A DNA stretch of 64,000 bases from Alphaproteobacteria bacterium (lineage in GTDB: Bacteria > Pseudomonadota > Alphaproteobacteria > TMED109): contig JAJDZX010000113.1 of NCBI GenBank assembly GCA_022824395.1, positions 1-64,000 of the forward strand. Reading direction: 5' to 3'. The notes beneath the pieces are model-generated. The model had not been told where the DNA came from. It saw nothing but the letters and a program-made list of their open reading frames with translations, and searched no databases. This document shows positions 49,743 to 58,622 of the stretch, in pieces (the first letter of the stretch is position 1; every line of letters starts with the position of its first letter). The position numbers and the translations under genes were made by a program.

Positions 49743-50968
49743 AGCTCCCCGCCGGACGAGGCCTCGGCCGATCACTGGCCGGCTGGGGCTGGTTCGCCGT
49801 AACCGTCCTGGCTGCCGGTTGTGCACCTGAATCGAAACTGTCGGCGACCGGCTTGCCGGCCCCGTCCGAACCGGCGGCAGTTGCTGCCTTCGCCGACCTA
49901 CCCGGGTGGTCAGACGATGATCAGGCCGAAGCACTGCCGGCTTTGGCCGGCAGTTGCACGAAGTTGGCGACGCTGCCGCCCGAGCACGATCTGGGCGGCG
50001 GTGGTACCGCGGGTCCGGCTCGCCACATGCAGCGCATTTGTGCAGCACTGGAACGGACGCCGATCACCGGTGCACAGGATGCGAGGGCGTTCCTCGAACG
50101 CTGGTTTGTCCCCGTGTCCGGCTCCGGGAGGCCGGCGGCGGACGGGCTGTTCACGGGTTATTTCGAACCGGAGGTGGCCGGTCGGCGGACGTCGGTTCCG
50201 GGTGCAGAGCCCCTGTATGTGCGGCCACCCGAACTGGTGGAAGTCGATCTCGGCAGCTTTCGCCCAGCACTCGACGGTATTCGGCTGGCGGGACGCGTCC
50301 AGGACGGAAAGCTGGTACCCATGCCTGATCGAGCCTCGATCCAGCAAGGCGCGCTCGCCGGCCGGAACCTCGAATTGGTCTGGATTCTCGATCCGGTGGA
50401 AGCGTTCTTCCTGCACATTCAGGGATCTGGGCGCGTTCGCCTGGCCGATGGCTCGGTCATGCATGTGGGCTACGCGGGCTTCAACGGCCATCCCTACTAT
50501 GCGATTGGCCGGACATTGCTACGGCGCGGCGCCATCGGCTTGCACGACATGTCCCTCCAGTCGATCGCTGCCTGGCTGCGGGCCCACCCGCAGGAGATGC
50601 GGGCGCTGATGGCGGAGAATGCCTCCTTCGTGTTCTTCGAGGAGCGCGAGGCATCCGCGCCGGTGGGCACGGCCGGCGTGCCCCTCACGCCGCGCCGTTC
50701 GATCGCCGTGGATCGGGAGTACATTCCCCTGCACCTGCCGGTCTGGGTCGAGACCCGAGTACCGGTTCCCGGCGGTGGCGGTGCTCCGCATGCCCGGCTC
50801 ATGCTGGCACAGGACACCGGGGCCGCCATTCGCGGACCCGCCCGCGGCGATCTGTTCTTCGGGCATGGTGCCTTGGCGCGGGAGCAGGCAGGACGGATGC
50901 GCGCGCCGGGCCGGATCTGGGTTCTCGTGCCACGGTCCCACGCCCACGAAGCACGGACGCCGGACTGA
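49739..50968 (+). CDS. mltA: Membrane-bound lytic murein transglycosylase A
   Basis: A 409-residue lipoprotein. The signal ends in the lipobox LAAGC with Cys28 as the lipidated residue. The MltA domain includes GLFTGYFEPEVAG, the IQGSGRVRLADGS block with the catalytic Asp region, and a 3D domain with LMLAQDTGAAIRGPARGDLFFG near the end. It cleaves peptidoglycan to 1,6-anhydro products at the outer membrane. It converges on corC with only 21 bp between stops. Confidence 0.94.
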   Translation: MKLPAGRGLGRSLAGWGWFAVTVLAAGCAPESKLSATGLPAPSEPAAVAAFADLPGWSDDDQAEALPALAGSCTKLATLPPEHDLGGGGTAGPARHMQRICAALERTPITGAQDARAFLERWFVPVSGSGRPAADGLFTGYFEPEVAGRRTSVPGAEPLYVRPPELVEVDLGSFRPALDGIRLAGRVQDGKLVPMPDRASIQQGALAGRNLELVWILDPVEAFFLHIQGSGRVRLADGSVMHVGYAGFNGHPYYAIGRTLLRRGAIGLHDMSLQSIAAWLRAHPQEMRALMAENASFVFFEEREASAPVGTAGVPLTPRRSIAVDREYIPLHLPVWVETRVPVPGGGGAPHARLMLAQDTGAAIRGPARGDLFFGHGALAREQAGRMRAPGRIWVLVPRSHAHEARTPD

Positions 50969-50989
50969 CCTGTTTGAAGAGCCGGGCTG

Positions 50990-51856
50990 CTACCCGGGCG
51001 CGCGGTGTCCCTTGGCGAGGACCTGCACTCTGAGCACCGCGCGGTGGCTGACGTCCACAGGCACGAGTTCAAGGCTGTTGTGTTCCAGCCGTTGGCCTTC
51101 CGCCGGAAACTCGCCGGCAATCGCGATCACCAGCCCGCCGATGCTCTCCACATCCTCGAACCGTCCGGTTCGCAAGTGGATCCCGACCTGCTCTTCGAAC
51201 TCCTTGAGAGGGTACCGCCCGTCGACTTCGTAGACCCCTTTGGTGATTTCCACGAGATCGGGTGGCGGGGTCTGGTCATGTTCGTCCTCGATCTCGCCGA
51301 CGATTTCCTCCAGCAGGTCCTCAATCGTGACCAGCCCGTCGGTGCCGCCGTGTTCGTCGGCAACGATCGCGATGTGGCATCGCTCGCTCTGCATCTGGCC
51401 AAGCAACTCCGTGACCGGGGTCGATGGCGCGACCGTGAGAATGGGGCGCGTGAACTCGGACAGCTGGAAGCCGTCGCTCTTGCCCCACCACGACAGCAAG
51501 TCCTTCATGTGAATCATGCCAATGATGTCATCGAGGTCGCGGCCGAACACCGGCAGGCGGGAGTGCCCGGCCTGGCTGCCAGTGTCGATCAGCTGCTGGA
51601 TCGACGCCGTGGCAGGAACCGCCACGATCTCGCTGCGCGTCACCATGACTTCTTCAACGTCAATGGTGTCGAGGCGGAGCAGCTGACGCAGAATCCCGGC
51701 CTGCTTCGGGGTCAGGTCGTGGGACTGACCAACCGTTTCGACGGTATGCCGGATGCGTCCATCCCGGCCGCTCGGCCGCCGGAGCTTTTTCCAGTACCGA
51801 TCGGCCAGCGACGTCCAGAACGGCGCCCTGGATTGCATATGGGCGGGCTCACTCAC
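50990..51856 (-). CDS. corC: CorC/HlyC family CBS-domain protein
   Basis: A 288-residue cytoplasmic protein: two CBS domains (about 65-185) starting at RLDTIDVEEVMVTRSEI, with HSRLPVFGRDLDDIIGMIH, EHGGTDGLVTIEDLLEEIVGEI (written in parts) and a C-terminal CorC_HlyC domain (about 200-280). It lacks the DUF21 membrane domain of larger relatives. Proposed roles involve magnesium/cobalt homeostasis, and in the YbeXYZ group ribosome maturation. The GTG start overlaps the ybeY stop by GTGA. It is the last gene of the seven-gene operon; lnt, often next, is absent. Confidence 0.93.
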   Translation of the reverse strand: MSEPAHMQSRAPFWTSLADRYWKKLRRPSGRDGRIRHTVETVGQSHDLTPKQAGILRQLLRLDTIDVEEVMVTRSEIVAVPATASIQQLIDTGSQAGHSRLPVFGRDLDDIIGMIHMKDLLSWWGKSDGFQLSEFTRPILTVAPSTPVTELLGQMQSERCHIAIVADEHGGTDGLVTIEDLLEEIVGEIEDEHDQTPPPDLVEITKGVYEVDGRYPLKEFEEQVGIHLRTGRFEDVESIGGLVIAIAGEFPAEGQRLEHNSLELVPVDVSHRAVLRVQVLAKGHRAPG

Positions 51857-52326
51857 TGCGAGGCAGCACCCCGGTGGCGATACGGATCGCCGACCCCGAA
51901 GTCAGCGAGCATCGAGCGTTCAAGATCTTCCATGCACTGTGCGGATGGATCGGTGTCGTGTCGGAATCCTACCAAGTGGAGCATGCCATGGACTGCGAGA
52001 TGCGCAAGGTGATGGCTCAGGGGCAGACCCCGTTCCCGCGCTTCGCGCTCCGTGGTTTCGAAGCCGATGGCAACATCCCCGAGTTCCGGGTCCGCCTCGT
52101 CCGGCGAAACGGTGTCCTCCTGCGGAAAGGAGAGAACATTGGTGGGCTGGTCGATGCTGCGCCAGCTCCGGTTTAGCGACCGCATTTCGGCGTCGCTGGT
52201 GAGGCGCAGGTTGGCACGTTCCGAACCATGGCCCTGAATGGCGCGGGCAGCGCAGGCGTGCGCCAGTTTCGTCAGTGCCGGGTCGTCCCAGCGCGGGTCG
52301 GCGATTTGCAGTACGACCCGGCTCAT
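51853..52326 (-). CDS. ybeY: Endoribonuclease YbeY
   Basis: A 157-residue single-strand-specific RNase that matures 16S rRNA 3' ends and takes part in ribosome quality control. The zinc triad is in HGMLHLVGFRHD, His113, His117 and His123. The family usually has GYDH at the end of this motif; here it is GFRH, so the third ligand is kept while the Asp moves. The PTNVLSFP motif is present. Coupled by ATGA to phoH upstream and by GTGA to corC downstream. Confidence 0.93.
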   Translation of the reverse strand: MSRVVLQIADPRWDDPALTKLAHACAARAIQGHGSERANLRLTSDAEMRSLNRSWRSIDQPTNVLSFPQEDTVSPDEADPELGDVAIGFETTEREARERGLPLSHHLAHLAVHGMLHLVGFRHDTDPSAQCMEDLERSMLADFGVGDPYRHRGAASQ

Positions 52327-53288
52327 GCGTTGGACGTCCTGGGCATGACCTTGCCGCGCATGGCGGCCCGCTCGTACGCACGGACGATCTCGGACACCAG
52401 GGGCGGGCGAATCACATCCCGGTCGCTGAAGTGTACCTGCGCCACGTCCTTGAGGTCCGAGGTGATCTGCAGCGCCTCGGCCAGGCCTGAGCGACTGCCG
52501 GGCGGGAGGTCGATCTGGGACAGGTCGCCGGTCACCGCCATTCTCGCGCCCTCGCCCAATCGCGTGAGAAACATCTTCATCTGGATGGTCGTGGCGTTCT
52601 GGGCCTCGTCAAGAATGATGAAGGCGTTGGTGAGCGTGCGACCGCGCATGAACCCGAGCGGCGCGATTTCGATGACGCCCTTTTCCATGCGCCGCGCCAG
52701 CCAGTCGCGGTGCAGCATGTCGCCCAGGGCGTCATGCAGGGGCCGTAGATACGGGTCGATTTTCTCGCGCAGGTCGCCGGGCAGGAAGCCCAGGCGCTCG
52801 CCGGCTTCGACGGCGGGGCGCGACAGCACGATCCGTTCGATCGCACCGCTCCGGAGCTCGGCGGCGGCGACCGCCACTGCTAGGTAGGTCTTGCCGGTGC
52901 CCGCGGCGCCGACGCCGAAGGTCAGCGGCTTGGTGCGGAGGGCCCGGATGTACTCCGTCTGGTGGACGGTGCGCGGATAGACGCTGCGCTTGGCGGTCTT
53001 GATCGTGTCTCCGGCGCGGGACTGCTGACCGGCCATGCGGAATGCGGCTTCGATTTCCGGCCGCCCCACCCGCTGGCCCATCTCCAGCAGGCGGTAGAGA
53101 TCGGCAAGCATGTCCCGGGCGCGCGTCGCCTCAGCTCCCGTGATCGACAGGGTGTTGCCGCGGCTCGACACCGTCACGTCGAACATCCGCTCGACCTGAT
53201 GGAGGTTGTCATCCTGCTCGCCGAAGAGCTCGGCGAGCAGGGCGTTGTCCTGGAACGAGACCTGGACGGCGTCGCTAGGCTTGCTCAT
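52323..53288 (-). CDS. phoH: PhoH-like ATPase (YbeZ)
   Basis: A 321-residue protein with an N-terminal KH-like RNA-binding region (about 1-80) and a helicase-like ATPase domain: Walker A GAAGTGKT near residue 128, LSRPAVEAGERLGFLPGD, Walker B IILDEAQNAT and TGDLSQIDLP. YbeZ partners YbeY in rRNA processing. The ATG at 53288 overlaps the miaB stop by ATGA; the longer reading frame upstream lies within miaB. Confidence 0.93.
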   Translation of the reverse strand: MSKPSDAVQVSFQDNALLAELFGEQDDNLHQVERMFDVTVSSRGNTLSITGAEATRARDMLADLYRLLEMGQRVGRPEIEAAFRMAGQQSRAGDTIKTAKRSVYPRTVHQTEYIRALRTKPLTFGVGAAGTGKTYLAVAVAAAELRSGAIERIVLSRPAVEAGERLGFLPGDLREKIDPYLRPLHDALGDMLHRDWLARRMEKGVIEIAPLGFMRGRTLTNAFIILDEAQNATTIQMKMFLTRLGEGARMAVTGDLSQIDLPPGSRSGLAEALQITSDLKDVAQVHFSDRDVIRPPLVSEIVRAYERAAMRGKVMPRTSNA

Positions 53289-54682
53289 CCTGCGGTGACT
53301 TCGGAATGGTTGGCCAAGACCCCGGTGAGCCCGTGCGGCCCCGCGCGGGTGACCCGCACGGGCTGGAGGGTGCCCAGGAAGGAGTCGTCTGCATCCGCAT
53401 GTACTGCGTGCATCCACGGGCTTCGTCCCGTGAGCTGTCCGGGGCGCCGGCCGCGGCGTTCGAACAGAACGGGCACGGCGACGTTCAGGAAACCGCGATT
53501 GAAGCTCTGTTGCTGGTCCGCGAGCAGCGCCTGCAGGATGGAGAGGCGACGGGCCTTTTCCGGTTCGGGCACCTGGTGCGCCAGGACCGCTGCCGGCGTG
53601 CCGGGCCGGCGGCTGTAACGGAACGAATAGGCGGCGGCGAACCCGGTTTCTTCGACCAGCTGCAAGGTCGCTTCGAAATCGCGTTCCTTCTCGCCGGGAA
53701 AGCCCACGATGAAGTCGGACGACAGCGCGAGATCGGGCCTGGCCCCCCGCAATGCGCGCACGGTGGCCTTGAAGGACTCGGCTGTATGGGCCCGGTTCAT
53801 CGCCCGCAGCACGCGATCGGACCCGGACTGGACGGGCAGATGCAGATACGGCATCAGGGCTTCGAGATCGCCGTGGGCGCGGATCAGTTCCTTCGTCATG
53901 TTGGCAGGGTGCGAAGTGGTGTACCGCAGTCGCGCCACACCGTCGATGCGCGCGAGCTCCCGCAGCAGGCCCGCCAGCGAGATTTCCCTGCCGCTCCGAT
54001 CCAGGCCATGGTAGGCGTTGACGTTCTGCCCGAGCAGGCACAGTTCGCGGGCGCCTTGCCCCACGAGCGCTTCCGCTTCCCGGACCACGTCGGCAACGGG
54101 CCTGGAGTACTCCGCCCCCCGCGTGTACGGGACCACGCAGAACGTGCAGAACCGGTCGCACCCTTCCTGAACCGAGAGAAACGCGGCTGGACCTGGACGG
54201 CTGCGGGACGGCAGCTCATCAAATTTGCGCTCCGCCGGAAAGTCCGTGCAAACGGTTGCGGTCGCGTTGGCCCGGTCGGCACGGGCCAGGAGCTCCGGCA
54301 GCCGGTGGTAGGTCTGGGGCCCCACCACGATGTCCACTTCGGGACGCCGGCGCCGGATCTCGGCCCCTTCCGCCTGTGCCACGCAGCCGGCCACGACGAG
54401 GCGCACCCGGCGCCCGTCGCGTCGCGCGGAGGTTCGGAGCGGCACCAGCCGTCCGAGGTCCGAGTACACCTTTTCCGCAGCCTTCTCGCGGATGTGGCAG
54501 GTATTCAGAACGATCAGGTCCGCTGCCTCGGGAACTTCGGTTCGGGCGTATCCGAGCGGCGCCAGCAGCTCCGCCATGCGCTCCGAATCGTAGACGTTCA
54601 TCTGGCACCCGTACGTCCTGATATAGACGCGGCGGGCAGCGGGAGATCCGGTCACCGGCCGGCCGGTCGAGACCGCCGTCAT
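53285..54682 (-). CDS. miaB: tRNA-2-methylthio-N6-dimethylallyladenosine synthase
   Basis: A 465-residue radical SAM methylthiotransferase acting on A37 of tRNAs. The N-terminal cluster is held by Cys26 (TYGCQMN), Cys62 (NTCHIR) and Cys100 (VAGCVAQ); the radical SAM cluster by Cys175, Cys179 and Cys182 (CDRFCTFC). A C-terminal TRAM domain binds tRNA. The ATG at 54682 overlaps the olsA stop by ATGA. Length is typical. Confidence 0.96.
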   Translation of the reverse strand: MTAVSTGRPVTGSPAARRVYIRTYGCQMNVYDSERMAELLAPLGYARTEVPEAADLIVLNTCHIREKAAEKVYSDLGRLVPLRTSARRDGRRVRLVVAGCVAQAEGAEIRRRRPEVDIVVGPQTYHRLPELLARADRANATATVCTDFPAERKFDELPSRSRPGPAAFLSVQEGCDRFCTFCVVPYTRGAEYSRPVADVVREAEALVGQGARELCLLGQNVNAYHGLDRSGREISLAGLLRELARIDGVARLRYTTSHPANMTKELIRAHGDLEALMPYLHLPVQSGSDRVLRAMNRAHTAESFKATVRALRGARPDLALSSDFIVGFPGEKERDFEATLQLVEETGFAAAYSFRYSRRPGTPAAVLAHQVPEPEKARRLSILQALLADQQQSFNRGFLNVAVPVLFERRGRRPGQLTGRSPWMHAVHADADDSFLGTLQPVRVTRAGPHGLTGVLANHSEVTAG

Positions 54683-55500
54683 CGGGTGGACGGGCGACTC
54701 CCGGCCGCGCTCCCCCGGGCGCGGCCGGCCAGCGCCAGCGCTAGTCCGTTGGCAACGCTCCGCTCGGCCAGCCGGGCTAGCTGCTTCCGGTCCGAAATCT
54801 CGGGCAGGGGAGGGTGGAAGCTCACCGTGACCTCCATGTGCCCCAGGCCCAGCAGCCGCCAGACGTGCGGCAACAGGTCCATGCCGCCGTACCAAGTGAT
54901 GAGCGGGCGATTTCGGCGGTCCATCGGCAGCCCGTTGAGCCCGCTGTAGCAGATCGACACCGGCTGCACGGTCAGGCCCCGAAGGGTATCCCGTTCGGCG
55001 AAATTGAAGAGTGCGGAACGGAAGCGATGGACGCGATTGCCGTCGCCGCTGGTGCCTTCGGGGAACAGGACGATGTTGTCGCTGCCGGCCAGTCGGCGCG
55101 CCAGTTCGCTCCCGTGCGCGACGGCCTGGCTCCGACGGCGGTCAATGAAGATGCTCCGCTGCAGCTTGGCCAGCCATCCGAAGAAGAACCAGCCCGCGAT
55201 CTCCGCCTTCGCGACGAAGGAGACGGGCGCGAGCGAGGAAAGTACGACGATGTCCAACCAGGAGGCGTGGTTGCTGGCAAAGAGGGTGGGATGCTTCTGG
55301 CTCGGGCGGCCGACGCGACGAACCCGGATCCCGAACAGGGAGAGGAGCCCGCGATGGAACACGACCGGTATCCGTCGCGACCAGCGGGATCCGCTAACGA
55401 GTGCCGCCACGTGCACGGGCAGGAGTAGCAGAAACCAGATCAAGAAAGCGACACTCCGAAACGTCGCGCGCGCATGCGATGGCGCGAGGTCGTCTGCCAT
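54679..55500 (-). CDS. olsA: 1-acyl-sn-glycerol-3-phosphate or lyso-ornithine lipid acyltransferase (PlsC/OlsA)
   Basis: A 273-residue membrane-associated acyltransferase with the catalytic NHASWLD motif (His78, Asp83), FPEGTS at 146-151 and an N-terminal hydrophobic helix (about 17-36). The PlsC family includes OlsA, which adds the second acyl chain of ornithine lipids. The gene follows an OlsB homologue by only 3 bp, so the OlsA role is favoured, although a general PlsC activity cannot be excluded. Coupled to miaB. Confidence 0.88.
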   Translation of the reverse strand: MADDLAPSHARATFRSVAFLIWFLLLLPVHVAALVSGSRWSRRIPVVFHRGLLSLFGIRVRRVGRPSQKHPTLFASNHASWLDIVVLSSLAPVSFVAKAEIAGWFFFGWLAKLQRSIFIDRRRSQAVAHGSELARRLAGSDNIVLFPEGTSGDGNRVHRFRSALFNFAERDTLRGLTVQPVSICYSGLNGLPMDRRNRPLITWYGGMDLLPHVWRLLGLGHMEVTVSFHPPLPEISDRKQLARLAERSVANGLALALAGRARGSAAGSRPSTR

Positions 55501-55503
55501 CGC

Positions 55504-56316
55504 CTAGTTGTACTCGCTTACCCCGGCTTCCCGCTCGTAGTGCTGGCGGTACCGTTTGCTGACCAGTTCGGTCTTGACCACCATGCAGACGTCGACCGTC
55601 CCGAACTGGCGGTCGATGACCGCGCCGTCGCCCACGAACCCGCCGAGCCGGATGTAGCCCTTGACCAGCCCAGGCAGGGCCTTGAGGCCGTCGCGTGACG
55701 TGAAGGCGTCGGGCGCCATGCGGTCCATCGGTACCCGGAGATTCTCGAGCGCCCTGGGCCGCAAATCCGGGGGCGCCAGATGGGCGTGGTACAGGTAGCT
55801 GAGCGGCAGCGCAAGCGCGTCCGGGTCGGTTCCGTTCAGGCTGGCGCACCCGAACATCAGCTGCACGTCGTGGTGGAACACATAGTGAGCGATGCCGCGC
55901 CAGAGCAACTGGGCGGTCGCCCCGGTCCGGTAGTTGGGGTGGATGCACATCCGGCCGAGCTCGACGAGCACCCCGGTTTGCTCGAGGATCGGCGCCACGT
56001 CGTACTCTGTATTGGTGTACAGCTCGCTTGACGGGGTCTCGGCACCGCATCGGTGCAGCCGGTAGGTGCCGATAACGGCGCCTCCCGTGCCATGGTCGAG
56101 TACGAGCAGGTGCTCCCACAGCGGGTCGTAGCGGTCAAAGTCACGCTGGCGCTTCCGCATCTCAGGCGATGGCGTGGCCGACATTTCCTCGTAGAAGATC
56201 CGGTAGCGCAGCGCCTGGGCGGCGTCCACCTCATGGGCCTGAGTGGCCAGGCGCACCTCGAGGTTGCCGGCGCGCGCGATCGGCACCGCGCTGTGGCGGG
56301 GAGCGCCAGCCGGCAT
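55504..56316 (-). CDS. olsB: L-ornithine N-alpha-acyltransferase, OlsB-like GNAT protein
   Basis: A 270-residue hemolysin-like GNAT acyltransferase. The ALRYRIFYEEMSA opening, RYDPLWEHLLVLD, the VLVELGRMCIHPNYRTG acyl-donor strand and LWRGIAHYVF helix are characteristic of OlsB, which uses acyl-ACP to acylate ornithine. The family block LMFGCASLNGTDPD follows. Placed between fur and olsA with 3-bp gaps on both sides, so the three are surely co-transcribed. Ornithine lipids are phosphorus-free membrane lipids. Confidence 0.88.
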   Translation of the reverse strand: MPAGAPRHSAVPIARAGNLEVRLATQAHEVDAAQALRYRIFYEEMSATPSPEMRKRQRDFDRYDPLWEHLLVLDHGTGGAVIGTYRLHRCGAETPSSELYTNTEYDVAPILEQTGVLVELGRMCIHPNYRTGATAQLLWRGIAHYVFHHDVQLMFGCASLNGTDPDALALPLSYLYHAHLAPPDLRPRALENLRVPMDRMAPDAFTSRDGLKALPGLVKGYIRLGGFVGDGAVIDRQFGTVDVCMVVKTELVSKRYRQHYEREAGVSEYN

Positions 56317-56319
56317 TTC

Positions 56320-56751
56320 TCAGTCTTGCTCCGGCTTGCGGATCCGGGTTCCGTACAACTCATGGCGATGGCCGGTCAGTTGGTACCCGAGCTCGCGGGC
56401 GACGGCCTCTTGCAGCGCCTCGATTTCCTCATTGACAAACTCGATGACTTCGCCGGTGTCGACATCGATGAGGTGGTCGTGGTGGGTGCGCTGGATCTCT
56501 TCGTAGCGGGCCCGCCCGTCGCCGAAGTCGTGCTTCTCCAGAATCCCCGCCTCCTCGAGCAGGCGGATGGTTCGGTATACGGTCGCGAGGCTGATGCGCC
56601 CCTCGATCCGCGACGCGCGGCGGTAGACATCTTCTGCCGCCGGATGGTCGTCCGAATCGGCCAGCACCTGCACGATGACCCGGCGCTGCGAGGTCATCTT
56701 GAGTCCCTTCTCGGTGCAGAGCTTTTCCAGGTCTGAAGCGGTGGAGGGCAA
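56320..56751 (-). CDS. fur: Fur-family transcriptional regulator
   Basis: A 143-residue winged-helix metalloregulator. The DNA-binding domain has LKMTSQRRVIVQVL and the ISLATVYRTIRLLEEAG recognition helix; the metal site includes HHDHLIDVDTGEVIEF from His90. The CxxC structural zinc motif of E. coli Fur is absent, as in alphaproteobacterial Fur/Mur proteins, so it may respond to iron or manganese. It is the first gene of a seven-gene operon, divergent from a TusA-like gene across 44 bp. I see no clear Fur box there. Confidence 0.93.
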   Translation of the reverse strand: MPSTASDLEKLCTEKGLKMTSQRRVIVQVLADSDDHPAAEDVYRRASRIEGRISLATVYRTIRLLEEAGILEKHDFGDGRARYEEIQRTHHDHLIDVDTGEVIEFVNEEIEALQEAVARELGYQLTGHRHELYGTRIRKPEQD

Positions 56752-56795
56752 GGTTCCTCTGGCGGTCCCGTTAGCGTCCCGGACCCGCAGTATAG

Positions 56796-57131
56796 ATGGG
56801 ACCGGACCCGGAGCAGAAAAACCTGGCGATATACTCGGGCGTTGTGCCTCTTTCTTCAGCCGCGCTGCCGGCGACCGTCTCGGTCGTGACCCTCGACATC
56901 ACCGACGAAGTGTGCCCGATGACATTCGTCCGGACCCGGATCGCGCTTGACCGGCTGCCCGCCGAGAGCGTGCTCGAAGTGCTGCTGAGCGGGGGCGAGC
57001 CTCTCGAAAACGTGCCGCGTTCGGCTGCGGAGCTTGGTTTCGAGGTTGACCCGCCCGAGCCTCATCCGTCGGCACCCGGAATCTGGCGGATCACCATCCG
57101 GCATCCGGGTCAGGCATTCTCCGGCGGCTGA
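56796..57131 (+). CDS. TusA-like sulfurtransferase family protein
   Basis: The conserved part, from ITDEVCPMTFVRTRIALDRL to the end, is a TusA-type alpha/beta sandwich of about 75 residues with the persulfide-bearing Cys40 in the CPM motif. Such proteins pass sulfur to tRNA modification or cofactor pathways. The start is uncertain: ATG at 56796 gives 111 residues, but the first 32 are not conserved in type, and GTG codons at 56844 or 56887 would leave only the domain. Its 3' end overlaps tsaB on the other strand by 22 bp. Confidence 0.8.
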   Translation: MGPDPEQKNLAIYSGVVPLSSAALPATVSVVTLDITDEVCPMTFVRTRIALDRLPAESVLEVLLSGGEPLENVPRSAAELGFEVDPPEPHPSAPGIWRITIRHPGQAFSGG

Positions 57132-57802
57132 CGCCACTCGGCAGGGGGCGTGGCGTCGGCGGGCCGGAGGTACAGCGGCTTTGGCCCGCTGACGTAACCC
57201 TGTCCCCGGCGCCCGCGCAGGGCCCGGTTGAGGGTCACCGCCAGGGCTCGGGGACTAGGTGCGCGGATGTCGGTGCGCGGAACGCCGCAGCCGAGGACGT
57301 CGCGGAGGATGCCCGCGCCGCTGCCGACCAGAAGACGGGTCCCCGGTGGGCAATGCGACTTGGCGGATACCGCCGGCGCGCGCAACGGCGCCCCCACGGG
57401 CGTGCCGTCCGGCCGGAAATGGCGGAAGTAGAGTTCGCCGCGGCGCGCGTCGATCACGGCCGTGACGGGAACCTTGGCGGGCTCTCCGCTGATCAGCGTG
57501 TGCGCGAGGGCATCGAGCGTGGTGACCCCGGTCGCGGGCAGGTTGGCGGCAAGTCCTAGCGCCCGCGCGGCTGCAATTCCGGAACGGATTCCGGTGAAGG
57601 TGCCGGGTCCGCGGGTGCAGCCGATGCCGTCGAGATCTCCGAACCCCAGGCCGGCAGCGGCCATGAGGTCGCGCAGCAAGGGGGCCAGTCGATCGGCATG
57701 CCCGCGCCGGCAATCCTCGCTGTGCTCGGCAATGATCTGTTCCTCGCGCGCCAGGCCCGCGGTCAGGCGATCCAGCGACGTGTCGAAGAACAGGAAGCGC
57801 AC
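57110..57802 (-). CDS. tsaB: tRNA threonylcarbamoyladenosine biosynthesis protein TsaB
   Basis: A 230-residue ASKHA-fold protein, partner of TsaD in t6A37 tRNA modification. It begins FLFFDTSLDRLTAGLA and has the CTRGPGTFTGIRSGI block diagnostic of TsaB/YeaZ. Length is typical. It is 9 bp downstream of the Nfu gene on the same strand. The rimI gene that often follows tsaB is missing here. Confidence 0.93.
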   Translation of the reverse strand: MRFLFFDTSLDRLTAGLAREEQIIAEHSEDCRRGHADRLAPLLRDLMAAAGLGFGDLDGIGCTRGPGTFTGIRSGIAAARALGLAANLPATGVTTLDALAHTLISGEPAKVPVTAVIDARRGELYFRHFRPDGTPVGAPLRAPAVSAKSHCPPGTRLLVGSGAGILRDVLGCGVPRTDIRAPSPRALAVTLNRALRGRRGQGYVSGPKPLYLRPADATPPAEWRQPPENA

Positions 57803-57811
57803 GGGCCCGGT

Positions 57812-58369
57812 TCAGGCGACTTCGCGAACCTCCTGCACGGCCGGAATGTAGTGGCGCAGCATGTTCTCGACGCCCATCTTCAGGGTCGTCATGGAGCTGG
57901 GGCAGCCGGAGCAGGCGCCGTGCAGCTCCAGCATCACGACCCCGTCGCGATACCCGTGAAAGACGATGTCGCCGCCGTGACCCGCCACCGCCGGACGAAC
58001 CCGCGTGTCGATCAGGTCGCGGATTTCCGCGACCACTTCCGCATCCTCCGGCCGCACGTCGGCTGCGGCCCCGGGCTCAACCGGCGCTGACACGGCAGGC
58101 TCGCCGGAAGCGTAGTGCTGCATGATGGCCGCGAGGAGCAATGGCTTGAGGGGCTGCCAATCGGTGTCGGGCGCGCGGGTGACCGTGATGAAGTCCCGTC
58201 CGAGAAACACACCCGCGACCCCCTCGACGGCGAAGATCCGGCCGGCCAGGGGGGACCGATCGGCTTCGTCCGGATGACTGAAGGAAGCGGTGCCTCGATC
58301 CAGCACGGCCTGGTCAGGCAGGAACTTGAGGGTTTCCGGATTCGGCGTGCTTTCGGTCTGGATGAACAT
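57812..58369 (-). CDS. NifU-like Fe-S scaffold/carrier protein (Nfu)
   Basis: A 185-residue protein with an N-terminal Nfu_N domain (MFIQTESTPNPETLKFLP) and a C-terminal NifU domain whose cluster-binding Cys153-x-x-Cys156 lies in HGACSGCPSS. It carries [4Fe-4S] clusters to target proteins; MiaB, encoded nearby, is the kind of client such proteins serve. The layout matches the mitochondrial NFU1 type found across alphaproteobacteria. First gene of the nfu-tsaB pair. Confidence 0.94.
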   Translation of the reverse strand: MFIQTESTPNPETLKFLPDQAVLDRGTASFSHPDEADRSPLAGRIFAVEGVAGVFLGRDFITVTRAPDTDWQPLKPLLLAAIMQHYASGEPAVSAPVEPGAAADVRPEDAEVVAEIRDLIDTRVRPAVAGHGGDIVFHGYRDGVVMLELHGACSGCPSSMTTLKMGVENMLRHYIPAVQEVREVA

Positions 58370-58622
58370 GGCGTCTTCCTCCTGGCGTGAACCGGGCGAG
58401 TGGTGGGCCCCAGACCGTGGCGTCTGCCACGTGCCGCCGCGGGCGGGCTCCGTAGGCTCAACAGAGCATAGGGGATTGGCCGCGGAGCCGGCGCTGGCCG
58501 TATCGAGAACGGCGCGAGCGGGGGTAATTCGTGCTCCAGCGATTTAGGGCAGCATCGCGCATGGTCCCGCAGGCCGCCGCCGGCTACAACCGGGGCCGCG
58601 CCACCTATATTCGTAGCGACGT
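58370..58622. other. Divergent promoter region between nfu and the TPR gene
   Basis: A 253-bp gap with both flanking genes reading outward. A TATATT hexamer lies shortly before the TPR gene start (near 58609), without a good -35. Nothing else stands out. Confidence 0.35.
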
